Part shown: positions 46,107 to 54,675 of the stretch, piece after piece
Numbering within the stretch: position 1 is the stretch's first letter
Layout of the letters: the number at the start of each line of letters is the position of its first letter
The notes under the pieces: generated by a model
Seen by the model: the letters and a program-made list of their open reading frames with translations, nothing else
Told to the model about the DNA's origin: nothing
The model's database searches: none
NCBI GenBank assembly: GCA_024403235.1
Contig: JAKSSF010000004.1
Location: forward strand, 33,669-97,668
Reading direction: 5' to 3'
Origin: Lachnospiraceae bacterium
GTDB taxonomy: Bacteria > Bacillota > Clostridia > Lachnospirales > Lachnospiraceae
Length of the DNA: 64,000 bases
Program-made: the position numbers and the translations under genes

Positions 46107-46115
46107 TGCTATAAT
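46087..46115 (+). promoter_or_regulatory. Sigma-A promoter of padR and the glucosaminidase gene
   Basis: TTGATT (46087-46092) and a perfect TATAAT (46110-46115), with a 17-base spacer. No terminator lies between padR and the next gene. Confidence 0.7.
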
Positions 46116-46193
46116 AACACTTGGATTTATACGTCCAAAATAAAGAAATTAAAAAATTAATTGGAATAAATATTGAAAAAAAGGAGAGTGTGT

Positions 46194-46505
46194 ATGGATC
46201 CACAGTTAAAGAAAGGCATATTAGAACTTTGCATTTTACAGCAAGTCAGTGAAAAAGATGTTTATGGCTATGACTTAGTAGGTAAATTGAAAGAGTTCTA
46301 TAAGGATGTAGATATCAGTGTGTATTACACCATTTTGCGTCGCCTGAAAAAATCCGAATATGTAGATAGTTATGAAGGGAGAGAGGCCGGCGGTCCTGTG
46401 AGGAAATACTATCGGATTACAGAAAAAGGCAATCTGTATTTGGAACGAAAAAAAGAGGACTGGGGAAGGTTACATCAGATTACAGGTCAGCTAGGCTTAG
46501 GCTAA
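46194..46505 (+). CDS. PadR-family transcriptional repressor
   Basis: 103 residues from ATG 46194 with an AAGGAGAG site; a TTG at 46173 is less likely. The winged helix-turn-helix is typical of PadR: LKKGILELCILQQV at the start, YGYDLVGKL, VYYTILRRLKKSEYV, and AGGPVRKYYRITEKG. PadR proteins often repress their own operon. The perfect palindrome in the promoter fits. It is co-transcribed with a large surface hydrolase gene rather than the more common DUF1700 partner. Confidence 0.93.
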   Translation: MDPQLKKGILELCILQQVSEKDVYGYDLVGKLKEFYKDVDISVYYTILRRLKKSEYVDSYEGREAGGPVRKYYRITEKGNLYLERKKEDWGRLHQITGQLGLG

Positions 46506-46560
46506 TCATGGTTAACAAGTATGGATGTATCAATCGTTATTAAAAAAAGAGGAACATATT

Positions 46561-49500
46561 ATGAAAGTAGAAACTCAAAAAAATCAGAAAAAAATGAGTA
46601 GAGCACAAAGAATGCGAAGAAGGTCTATTCGCATGAGACTTTTGGCAGTGGTTCTTTGCCTGGCTATGTTTAGTACCATTTATTCTGCCAGAATGATGTT
46701 AATGGCGGAAGAAAATGTGACTGCTGCAAGGGAATTTATTCCGGAACTGAGTGCCGCCAAGGAAGAACTGAAAAACTACATACAGGAGAATGGAGAAATT
46801 ACAGGAACCCTATATCTGGATAAGGAAATTTCTGTTATGGAATATCCGGATCCCAATAGTACAGTCCTGACAACTTTGCCACAAGGTAGTACGGTTTCCA
46901 TTATGGATGTAGGACAGTACTTGAAAAATGAAATCTATTATCAGGCCAGAGTCACCAAAGAAGAGGGACAGTTAATCGGTTACATTAACAGAAAAAATCT
47001 GGTTTCCGGGGATCAGGGATTTATTCAGTGGCAAATCAAGTATATTAAGAATTATGAGGATGATCCGATTTATGAGGATATTGCTCAGTTCCCCAGTTCT
47101 TATCAAAAAGCGCTGACGGATTTGAAGAAAAAGCATCCGGATTGGGTATTTGTAAAGATGGATACAGGATTATCCTGGAGCCGTGTTGTGAACAGTCAGG
47201 TGGGAAACAATTCTCTGATTTATAGAACTGCACCGGAAAGCTATAAAAACGGGATGTACATGTCTGATAAAAACTGGTATTACGCATCCGAGGGAATCTT
47301 AAAATATTATTTGGATCCCAGAAACTTTTTAACAGAACGGGCCATTTTCCAGTTTGAACAGTTTGCTTTCAATGGGAAATATCATACAGAAAGCTCTATT
47401 CAAAAGATTTTGCAAAATTCTTTTATGAATGGAATGATTCCGGACACTGGAAAAACTTATGCCAAAGGTTTTGTAGAAATCGGTCAGAAGAAAAATATTA
47501 GTCCCATTCTTCTTGCCACCAGAGTGCTGCAGGAACAAGGTAGTGGCGGTAGTGTGATTATTTCCGGCACATATCCTGGGTATGAAGGCTACTACAATTA
47601 TTACAATATCGGTGCTACCGGTGGAGACCCGGAAACGGTACTTAGAAACGGTCTGCAAAAAGCCAAAGATATGGGTTGGAATACCAGAGAAAAAGCATTA
47701 GAAGGTGGCGCAGGATTTATTTGTGGCTCTTATGTCATGCATGGTCAGGATACCCTATATCTGCAGAAATTTGATGTGGACAGCAGCTTCGATGGAGTAC
47801 TCTGGCATAACTATATGCAAAATATTCAGGCCCCTTCTTCCGAAGCCATTAAAGTATTTAATTTTTATGAGAAAAACAGCATGTTGAATCAGAATATGGT
47901 CTTCCGTATTCCGGTGTATTCCGATATGCCGGGAGAGGCCTTTGTGAAGCCCGGTGATGAAGATACTATAAGCTTTGTTTCTTCAACCGTAGAGAATTTG
48001 GCGACAGGCCATACCTTTACCTTACAAACACTGATTTCCGGGAAAGAATCAGAAGGCACAGCTTTGACCTATACCAGTTCCAATCCAACCATTGCAACGG
48101 TAGATGAGAATGGTGTGGTAACTGCTTTACAATCCGGAACAGTAACCATTACCTGTACCAAAACAGAAAATGAAACCAATGCTATTGCAGGAACTGCAAC
48201 CATTTCTGTAGTAACAGCAAAGGAAAATGAGACCATTCCGGAAGTGACCTTAGAGGAGGTAATGTATGATAAAAACAGAACCTTAAAGGATATTTCGTTA
48301 CCGGAAGGCTTTACCTGGGTATCACCGAGTACAGTACCTACTGTAAACCGCAGTACCTATCCTGTAACCTATAGCGGTGGAGCAGACTATGAAATTGTAT
48401 CAGCAGATGTTACCTTACATGTTACAAAGGCAACACCGGAATATAAGCTTCCACAGGGCTTGCAAGGTGGCGCAGGCAGAGAATTGTTTAGCATTGCCTT
48501 ACCGGCTTACTTTACCTGGGATAATCCGGAAGAAGTATTATCCGGCACTTGTGGTACTTATTCTTATAAAGCAAGTTATCAACCGGACAGTTTTAATTAC
48601 GAAAAGATTGAGGGAATCCAGATTCCTGTAACAGTAGTGTGTGACTTGCATGAATATGGGGAATGGATGATTTCTTTCCCTACTTGTGAAGAAGAGGGTC
48701 TTAAAACCAGAAGTTGTACCCTTTGTGGAGAAAAAGAAGAGATCGTGCTTCCTGCCTTGGGACATGACTATACCTTGACCGATACCTATGAGGCGACTAC
48801 AGAAGCAGAGGGGCTTCGTGTATTCTTATGTGATACCTGTAAAGAAGAAAAAACAGAAACCATTCCGAAACTGGAAAAGAAACATGAGCATAGTTATGAG
48901 AGCAAAACAGAGAGAGAACCTTCCTGTACCGTAAATGGAATTGTAAGTCATACCTGTTCTTGTGGGGATAGTTATGAAACACAATTAGACGCCCTGGGAC
49001 ACAACATGGAAAATCATATTTGTAAAACCTGTGGCTATGCAGTGCCGGTGTATGAAGGACCTGTCCTTGGTAGTCCTATCGTGAAGGGAGAAGCTTCTGC
49101 TACAATAGATGCGAAGAAAGACAGTGAACAAACTGAATCTGTATCAGTACTGGCTTCTAAAACAGATGTTGATTCAGAACTGAAAAAGGAAGAAGAAAAA
49201 ATAAAGTCGACAGATAAAACTGTGGCTGCTGCAAGCACAACAAATAAAACAACTACCTCCGGCACTTCCACAAATCATACGCAAAAGCTAGAGGTGACAG
49301 AACAGCAGGAAAGTGCTGCAGTAGAAACTCCTGTACCGGTACTGACGAAACAAGAACTGATGCAGTTAAAGAACAGTGGAAAGGATTTGAAGGTTTCTGT
49401 AGAGGAAGGCATTGTCTGGACCATAAAGGCAGATACTATTCAAACCACCATTCCGGAACAAGTTTCTTTGGGGGTGGAACAAAAAAACAGACATATTCCA

Positions 49501-50025
49501 AATAAGGCAATCAAAGCCTTATTGCATGAAAAATATCCCTATAGTCCGTTGGAATTAGAGTACGAAGGTACATTTGGGTTTGATGCAGTTTTATCTATTG
49601 AAGTGGATCCGGCTTATATTGGACAGTATGCAAATTTATTCTATTATGATCCTGCAGAAAAGCATTTTTCTTATATTGCTTCCGGTTTGGTAAAAGGGGA
49701 TTGTACTGTAGAGTTTGCATTTGAACATGCATCTTCCTACATCTTGGTATATTCTCCAAGTCCCCTCCATAAAGGCGTAGAGGAACTGGAGGAACAAGAA
49801 GAAACAGAAACTATAGTGGAAGCGGAAACCACGGTTCTTGCCTCAAAAGAAAGAAAATCCTTCCAATTCTCCGGTATGGGAAGAAAATTATTGCTTTTGG
49901 CGATTTGCTTTGTTTCCATTATCGTATTTGCAATGTCCGTGATTTTGATTATTCAAGCCTATAAGGAAAGCAGATACTTTGATGAAGATATTGACGATTA
50001 TGATGAGCATTTAGAATGGCAGTAA
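46561..50025 (+). CDS. Large anchored glucosaminidase-like cell-wall protein
   Basis: 1154 residues from ATG 46561 (GAGGA site). An N-terminal membrane segment or signal anchor (about 31-50) is followed by an SH3-like region (about 95-145), a glucosaminidase domain (about 245-425; RVLQEQGSGGS with likely acid Glu325, then YNIGATGG), a Big_2-like Ig domain (about 480-555; NPTIATVDENGVVTAL), two beta domains, Cys-rich repeats (about 693-830; CxLCGEK, CDTCK, CSCGD, CKTCGY), a Ser/Thr/Lys linker, a beta domain, and a C-terminal helix (about 1108-1133) with acidic tail. It probably cuts the wall glycan. The Cys repeats match those in the surface protein at 5385. Confidence 0.85.
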   Translation: MKVETQKNQKKMSRAQRMRRRSIRMRLLAVVLCLAMFSTIYSARMMLMAEENVTAAREFIPELSAAKEELKNYIQENGEITGTLYLDKEISVMEYPDPNSTVLTTLPQGSTVSIMDVGQYLKNEIYYQARVTKEEGQLIGYINRKNLVSGDQGFIQWQIKYIKNYEDDPIYEDIAQFPSSYQKALTDLKKKHPDWVFVKMDTGLSWSRVVNSQVGNNSLIYRTAPESYKNGMYMSDKNWYYASEGILKYYLDPRNFLTERAIFQFEQFAFNGKYHTESSIQKILQNSFMNGMIPDTGKTYAKGFVEIGQKKNISPILLATRVLQEQGSGGSVIISGTYPGYEGYYNYYNIGATGGDPETVLRNGLQKAKDMGWNTREKALEGGAGFICGSYVMHGQDTLYLQKFDVDSSFDGVLWHNYMQNIQAPSSEAIKVFNFYEKNSMLNQNMVFRIPVYSDMPGEAFVKPGDEDTISFVSSTVENLATGHTFTLQTLISGKESEGTALTYTSSNPTIATVDENGVVTALQSGTVTITCTKTENETNAIAGTATISVVTAKENETIPEVTLEEVMYDKNRTLKDISLPEGFTWVSPSTVPTVNRSTYPVTYSGGADYEIVSADVTLHVTKATPEYKLPQGLQGGAGRELFSIALPAYFTWDNPEEVLSGTCGTYSYKASYQPDSFNYEKIEGIQIPVTVVCDLHEYGEWMISFPTCEEEGLKTRSCTLCGEKEEIVLPALGHDYTLTDTYEATTEAEGLRVFLCDTCKEEKTETIPKLEKKHEHSYESKTEREPSCTVNGIVSHTCSCGDSYETQLDALGHNMENHICKTCGYAVPVYEGPVLGSPIVKGEASATIDAKKDSEQTESVSVLASKTDVDSELKKEEEKIKSTDKTVAAASTTNKTTTSGTSTNHTQKLEVTEQQESAAVETPVPVLTKQELMQLKNSGKDLKVSVEEGIVWTIKADTIQTTIPEQVSLGVEQKNRHIPNKAIKALLHEKYPYSPLELEYEGTFGFDAVLSIEVDPAYIGQYANLFYYDPAEKHFSYIASGLVKGDCTVEFAFEHASSYILVYSPSPLHKGVEELEEQEETETIVEAETTVLASKERKSFQFSGMGRKLLLLAICFVSIIVFAMSVILIIQAYKESRYFDEDIDDYDEHLEWQ

Positions 50026-50035
50026 TGGTGTAAGA

Positions 50036-50102
50036 AAAAGAGGCAGTGGCAACAGGGAAGTATATTTAATGATACACAGCCCTTGTGCCACTGCCTTTTT
50101 AT
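50036..50102. terminator. Bidirectional terminator between the glucosaminidase gene and trxA
   Basis: AGGCAGTGGCA (50041-50051) pairs with TGCCACTGCCT (50086-50096). A further partly paired part lies inside, and A/T runs sit on both flanks. Confidence 0.88.
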
Positions 50103-50152
50103 TTCATCAAGATACTTAAAAGTCTGATATGGCTTATTACTCAGAGTAAATT

Positions 50153-50458
50153 TTAAGAAATCATCTCCAGTATTTTCTCTTTGGAAACAAGTCCTACAGA
50201 GGTTTTCACAGGTTCCCCATTTTGGAAAACCATTAAAGTAGGAATACTCATGACACGATATTTCTGTGCCAAACCCGGTTCTTCGTCTACATTCACTTTG
50301 CAGATTTTTACATTTGTCACCTCATTGGATAATGCATCTACAATGGGAGAGAGCATTTTACAGGGACCACACCAGGATGCCCAGAAATCCACTAAAACAG
50401 GAATATCAGACTGTAAAACTTCTTCGGAAAAAGCTGCAGTAGTAATTGCCTTTGCCAT
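50153..50458 (-). CDS. trxA: Thioredoxin
   Basis: 101 residues, typical length. Active site WASWCGPCKM, then VDEEPGLAQKY and the cis-proline loop SIPTLMVF. It reduces disulfides in the cytoplasm and can serve peroxidases. It stands alone on the minus strand. A seven-base-pair hairpin lies directly before its AAAGGTG ribosome-binding site. Confidence 0.96.
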   Translation of the reverse strand: MAKAITTAAFSEEVLQSDIPVLVDFWASWCGPCKMLSPIVDALSNEVTNVKICKVNVDEEPGLAQKYRVMSIPTLMVFQNGEPVKTSVGLVSKEKILEMIS

Positions 50459-50472
50459 ATTTATTCACCTTT

Positions 50473-50489
50473 TTTCGGTAAAACCGAAA
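50473..50489 (-). promoter_or_regulatory. Hairpin next to the trxA ribosome-binding site
   Basis: TTTCGGT and ACCGAAA pair around a three-base loop, directly before the ribosome-binding site on the minus strand. It may stabilise the message or tune translation; no T run follows, so it is not a terminator. Confidence 0.45.
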
Positions 50490-50514
50490 TCCTTTCTTTA
50501 GTAGTGTTACCCGT

Positions 50515-50543
50515 ATTAAACCATATTATAAGTGGACTGTCAA
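50515..50543 (-). promoter_or_regulatory. Sigma-A promoter of trxA
   Basis: Minus strand: TTGACA (50543-50538) and TTTAAT (50520-50515), with a 17-base spacer. Confidence 0.65.
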
Positions 50544-50609
50544 AATACAGTCACCGGACTAAAAACTTATTGTTGCAAAAGTTGTTACAAAAGTATTTCA
50601 AATAAGGAT

Positions 50610-50637
50610 TTGCAAATTAAACATTTTAGGGTATAAT
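50610..50637 (+). promoter_or_regulatory. Promoter of the DUF3048 lipoprotein gene
   Basis: TTGCAA (50610-50615) and a perfect TATAAT (50632-50637), with a 16-base spacer. Confidence 0.6.
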
Positions 50638-50703
50638 AAGAAAGATTTTTTATCAAAATCATGAAACAAAAAGCAATGAAAGAAAGATAAGAGGGTAAAA
50701 CAG

Positions 50704-51828
50704 ATGAGAAAACCTATCGGCTTATTTGCAGTAGCGCTTGCTATGGCAATGGTATTTACCGGTTGTGGTTCTACAGCTCGGACAGAACCTGCTCCAGAAG
50801 TAGTAGAAGAAGCTCCTGAAGAAGTGGAAGAGGAAGAAGTTGAAGAAGTAGTAGAAGAGGAAGAAGCTCCTGAGGTTGCACCGGAAGGAATGTATAAAAG
50901 TGAGTTGACAGGGGAATGGATCAGTGAAGAAATCAAAGACCAGAGACCCATTGCTGCTATGGTTGACAACGAAATCACAGCATTACCACATTTTGGTGTA
51001 AATCAGGCAGATGTTGTATATGAAATTATGAACAGTACCAAAAACGGTCGTATTACTCGTTTGATGTGCTTAGTAAAGGATTGGGGCAAGATTGAACAGC
51101 TTGGTTCTATTCGAAGCGTTCGTCCTACCAATATTTTATTGGCGGCAGAATGGAATGCAGTAATTTGTCACGATGGTGGTCCATTCTATATTGATGCCTA
51201 TTTTGCAAATGATTATGCAGCACATTTCAGTGGAACATTTTCTCGTGTAAACAACGGAAAATCTCGAGAGTTTACAGAATATATTCTTCCTGGGGATTTG
51301 GATAAAAACTTTAATAATTATGCCAATAAACCAGGCTATTCCAGAGAATACAATGAGTATTATCCGGGGGAACATTATCAGTTTACTACAGCAAATAAAC
51401 CCATTGATTATTCAGAAGATGAAACTGCTTTGATTGCAAACGAAGTAAGACTTCCTTTCGAACACAATGGTTCTTATTTGAAGTACAATGAAGCAGAGCA
51501 GGTATATGAATACTATGAATATGGTTCTGCCCATGTAGATGCGGGAGATAACAATAAGATTACAACCTTTAAGAATGTACTTTTACAGTATTGTACTTTC
51601 CATCAGTATGATGAGAATGGTTATATGATTTATAACTGTATCGATTCCGGAAAGTTAGGCTACTACATCACAAACGGTCGTGCTATCCACATTACCTGGA
51701 GAAAAACCAGTGATACAGATGTAACCCGTTATTTTGATGAAGCCGGTAATGAAATCAAGTTAAACATCGGTAAAACCTATGTTAGTTTGATTCCGGATGA
51801 TAACTGGGGAGATTTAAGTATTAAATAA
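50704..51828 (+). CDS. DUF3048 (YerB-like) lipoprotein
   Basis: 374 residues. A lipobox FTGC (Cys21) is followed by a Glu/Pro-rich linker (about 26-62) and the DUF3048 body: RPIAAMVDNEITALPHFGVNQADVVYEI (start), RSVRPTNI, a C-terminal domain with KTYVSLIPDD. The family is found in spore-formers (Bacillus YerB); its function is unknown. It is followed by spoIVA after a hairpin. Confidence 0.9.
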   Translation: MRKPIGLFAVALAMAMVFTGCGSTARTEPAPEVVEEAPEEVEEEEVEEVVEEEEAPEVAPEGMYKSELTGEWISEEIKDQRPIAAMVDNEITALPHFGVNQADVVYEIMNSTKNGRITRLMCLVKDWGKIEQLGSIRSVRPTNILLAAEWNAVICHDGGPFYIDAYFANDYAAHFSGTFSRVNNGKSREFTEYILPGDLDKNFNNYANKPGYSREYNEYYPGEHYQFTTANKPIDYSEDETALIANEVRLPFEHNGSYLKYNEAEQVYEYYEYGSAHVDAGDNNKITTFKNVLLQYCTFHQYDENGYMIYNCIDSGKLGYYITNGRAIHITWRKTSDTDVTRYFDEAGNEIKLNIGKTYVSLIPDDNWGDLSIK

Positions 51829-51842
51829 TCTCTAAAGAAATA

Positions 51843-51872
51843 GGTATAGAATTTACACCCCTTTCATAGACT
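51843..51872 (+). promoter_or_regulatory. Possible sigma-E promoter of spoIVA
   Basis: CATAGACT (51865-51872) matches the sigma-E -10 consensus CATACAHT at seven of eight positions. A weak -35 (GGTATAG, 51843-51849) lies 15 bases upstream. spoIVA is sigma-E-dependent in Bacillus. Start of RNA would be near 51879, beyond the 5' arm of the hairpin. Confidence 0.45.
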
Positions 51873-51893
51873 TTAGTAATCTATGGAAGGGGT
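51857..51893 (+). terminator. Terminator-like hairpin that includes the spoIVA ribosome-binding site
   Basis: Bases 51857-51870 pair with 51880-51893 (14 pairs, one G-T) around a nine-base loop, followed by ATTTTT and then the ATG at 51900. The 3' arm contains GGAAGGGG, the only good ribosome-binding site for spoIVA, so folding would both stop read-through and hide that site. Confidence 0.75.
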
Positions 51894-51899
51894 ATTTTT

Positions 51900-53390
51900 A
51901 TGGAACAAACTGGAAAAGAGACAGAATATAATTGCTATCATGATATCAGCGTAAGAACAAAGGGTGAAATTTACATAGGCGTGGTGGGACCGGTAAGAAC
52001 CGGAAAAAGTACCTTTATCAAACGGTTTATGGATTTGATGGTATTGCCATATATGGAAAATCCAGAGGATAAAATGCGGGCAGAAGATGAACTGCCCCAA
52101 TCTGCAGGTGGGAAAACGGTTACTACGACAGAGCCAAAGTTCATTCCAAAAGAGGCTGCAACTATTTCCCTTTCGCAAGAACTGAAAGTGAAAATTCGTT
52201 TGGTGGATTGTGTAGGCTTTATGGTGGACGGCGCAGTTGGCCACCTGGAAGATGGCGCAGAACGAATGGTGAAAACTCCTTGGGATGTGAATGAAATTCC
52301 TTTTACCAAGGCGGCTGAAATTGGCACCAAGAAGGTGATTAAGGATCATTCTACTATGGGTATTGTGGTCACTACAGATGGGTCAATAGGGGAGCTGGAG
52401 CGTTCCCAGTATGTTAAAGCAGAAGAAACCACCATAGAAGAATGCAAACGGTTAAATAAGCCATTTTTGATTTTGGTGAATTCTACTAACCCTTATGGAG
52501 AAACCGCAGTTAGTCTTGCAAAAGAATTGGAAATCAAATATGGGGTTAGTGCGTTGGCTGTCAACTGTGCTCAATTAAAAGAAAGCAATATTCGCCAGAT
52601 TTTAGAGAAAATTTTATATGAGTTTCCTGTAAATAGCATTGAGTTATTTATGCCCAAATGGCTGGAGACCTTGCCCAATGAAGATCCCAGAAAGGCAGAC
52701 TTTATTGCCCAGGCAAAAGAAATCGGAACGGAGGTTACCAAAGTAAAGGATGTATATGGGCTAAATCAACATCGGAATTCCGAGTACATAAAGGGATGCC
52801 GCATTGATACCATCCAAATGGAAGACGGCACGGTAAAGATAGAACTTTTAGTAGAAGATACCCATTACTATAAACTGTTAAGCGATTTGCTCCATTGTCC
52901 CATTACCGGGGAATATCATTTGATGGAAAAATTGAAAGAACTGTCTATTCTGGATGGAGAATACAAAAAGGTGTTGCAAGCATTGGAACTGGCCAGAAAA
53001 GCAGGCTATGGAGTAACCATTCCGGAACGGGATGAGATTACTTTGACGGAACCTGAAATTGTGAAGCACGGCAATAAGTATGGGGTAAAAATTAAGGCAG
53101 AATGTCCATCCATTCATTTAATCCGAGCAAATATTTTAACAGAGATTGCTCCCATTGTGGGAACAGAAGAGCAGGCCAAAGAACTTTTAGAATATATTAG
53201 AGAAAATGCTTCTGATAAAGACGGTATCTGGAATACCACAATTTTTGGAAAAACGGTAGAACAAATGATTTTTGATGGTATCCAGGGGAAGATTACAAAC
53301 ATGGGAGAAGAAAGCAAACAAAATTTACAGGAGTCTCTACAAAAAATCGTCAACGAGAGCTCCAGAGGGATGATATTTATTCTCCTCTAA
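51900..53390 (+). CDS. spoIVA: Stage IV sporulation protein A
   Basis: 496 residues, the normal length. The Walker A is GPVRTGKSTF near residue 30, and the early block MRAEDELPQSAGGKTVTTTEPKF is diagnostic. The ATPase polymerises on the mother-cell side of the forespore membrane and forms the basement layer of the spore coat, recruited by SpoVM. The C-terminus (SSRGMIFILL) is conserved. This is direct evidence of an endospore-forming lineage. Confidence 0.97.
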   Translation: MEQTGKETEYNCYHDISVRTKGEIYIGVVGPVRTGKSTFIKRFMDLMVLPYMENPEDKMRAEDELPQSAGGKTVTTTEPKFIPKEAATISLSQELKVKIRLVDCVGFMVDGAVGHLEDGAERMVKTPWDVNEIPFTKAAEIGTKKVIKDHSTMGIVVTTDGSIGELERSQYVKAEETTIEECKRLNKPFLILVNSTNPYGETAVSLAKELEIKYGVSALAVNCAQLKESNIRQILEKILYEFPVNSIELFMPKWLETLPNEDPRKADFIAQAKEIGTEVTKVKDVYGLNQHRNSEYIKGCRIDTIQMEDGTVKIELLVEDTHYYKLLSDLLHCPITGEYHLMEKLKELSILDGEYKKVLQALELARKAGYGVTIPERDEITLTEPEIVKHGNKYGVKIKAECPSIHLIRANILTEIAPIVGTEEQAKELLEYIRENASDKDGIWNTTIFGKTVEQMIFDGIQGKITNMGEESKQNLQESLQKIVNESSRGMIFILL

Positions 53391-53419
53391 ACTATACAAA
53401 ATATTGCAAAATATGGTAC

Positions 53420-53453
53420 AATAATAGCGTTGTTGCAACGCTATTATTTTTTG
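53420..53453 (+). terminator. Rho-independent terminator after spoIVA
   Basis: A 13-base-pair perfect stem (53420-53432 with 53436-53448) with a three-base loop and following T run. Confidence 0.9.
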
Positions 53454-53489
53454 CGTTTTTTTGGATGAGTAAGATGAGGTTTCAAAACA

Positions 53490-54644
53490 ATGGGCGAAAA
53501 AAATTGGGCTGAAATTGGAAAAAATGTTGGTGAAAATATAGATGCATTTTTGCAATCCGATACGGTAAAGGAACTGAGAGAAAATATCGCAGATTCTTTG
53601 CGACAAGGTTTATCCGGGGTAAAAACCACAGTAGACTCTGCCAGTGTGGATTGGAAACGGAAATATAAAGATGTGTATGAGTACCAAGAGGTAGGGGAGA
53701 ATAAACGAGTTGTAAAACGATATTTACCTGCTGTAAAAGACCCGAAAGGAAGTGGCGCAGGTGTAGCTTTAATTTCCGGTGGTGTGGCTGCCGGTGGCTT
53801 TTTAGGGGCTGTTGGTGTCTTTTCCTTGTTGGGGGCATCCAGCTTAGTGGGTGTTGTGACCGGTGCAGTTCTTTCTGTAGGTGCCATAGCCATAGGCAGT
53901 GGTGCCATCTTAAATGGAAAGGGTAAAATTGATAGAGCCAATCGATATAAAAGATATTTAACTTTATTTCATGGAAAAGAATTTGCGGATATTAAACTCC
54001 TGGCAGATAAAAGCGGAACCAAGGAAAAAGTGGTTCGAAAAGACCTCAATTTTATGACAAAAGAAGGCTGGTTTTATGAAGGCCATATGGACAGAAACCA
54101 AACCTGCTTTATGCTGACAGATTCTGCTTACGAGCAATACCAGGCGGCGGAAAACTCCAGAGAAGAAAGGGAAAAAGAAGAATACGCTTCCGGTTGGACC
54201 GAGGCCAATCGTGAGCTTTTGAGACAGTTAGAGGAGAAATTCATTCTGCTAGAGCAAATAAAAGAGTATAAGAATACCATTCAGGATGCGGATGTAAAGG
54301 CTTCTATCGAAACTACCGGTCAAATAGGAGATAGAATTTTTGAAGAGGTCCGCAAAGACCCCGATGATTTAGATGATATTAAGAAATTTATCAATTATTA
54401 TCTGCCAACCACGCTGAAGGCAGTACAATCCTACGGGATGTATGAAAAGGAAACCATAGAAAGCGATATCGTAATAAAGAGCAAGCAAGAAATCAAAGAT
54501 ACTTTACAGTTGGTATGTAATGCATTTCAAAATCTTCTGGAAAAAATCCAACAGGATGATGCTATGGATTTATCTTCTGATATGGAGGTTATGAGTGCGT
54601 TGATGGCACAGGAAGGTTTACTCGATTCCAAGCTAAAACAATAA
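53490..54644 (+). CDS. XpaC-like protein
   Basis: 384 residues. An amphipathic N-terminal part is followed by a hydrophobic Gly/Ala/Val-rich hairpin (about 88-137) and a helical C-terminal domain (about 225-375). This matches the XpaC family (annotated as 5-bromo-4-chloroindolyl phosphate hydrolysis protein, PF10112), whose true role is unclear. It lies 31 bases before a TelA homologue, the usual Firmicutes pair. A region near 150-220 (KEKVVRKDLNFMTKEGWFYE) resembles a winged helix. Confidence 0.85.
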   Translation: MGEKNWAEIGKNVGENIDAFLQSDTVKELRENIADSLRQGLSGVKTTVDSASVDWKRKYKDVYEYQEVGENKRVVKRYLPAVKDPKGSGAGVALISGGVAAGGFLGAVGVFSLLGASSLVGVVTGAVLSVGAIAIGSGAILNGKGKIDRANRYKRYLTLFHGKEFADIKLLADKSGTKEKVVRKDLNFMTKEGWFYEGHMDRNQTCFMLTDSAYEQYQAAENSREEREKEEYASGWTEANRELLRQLEEKFILLEQIKEYKNTIQDADVKASIETTGQIGDRIFEEVRKDPDDLDDIKKFINYYLPTTLKAVQSYGMYEKETIESDIVIKSKQEIKDTLQLVCNAFQNLLEKIQQDDAMDLSSDMEVMSALMAQEGLLDSKLKQ

Positions 54645-54675
54645 AAACGAAAATAAAATTTTGGAGGTAATTTTT

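Noticed and set aside
53444..53941. Minus-strand Pro/Ala-rich open frames opposite the XpaC-like gene
   Set aside because: They mirror the Gly/Ala/Val hairpin of the plus-strand gene and have no start site.
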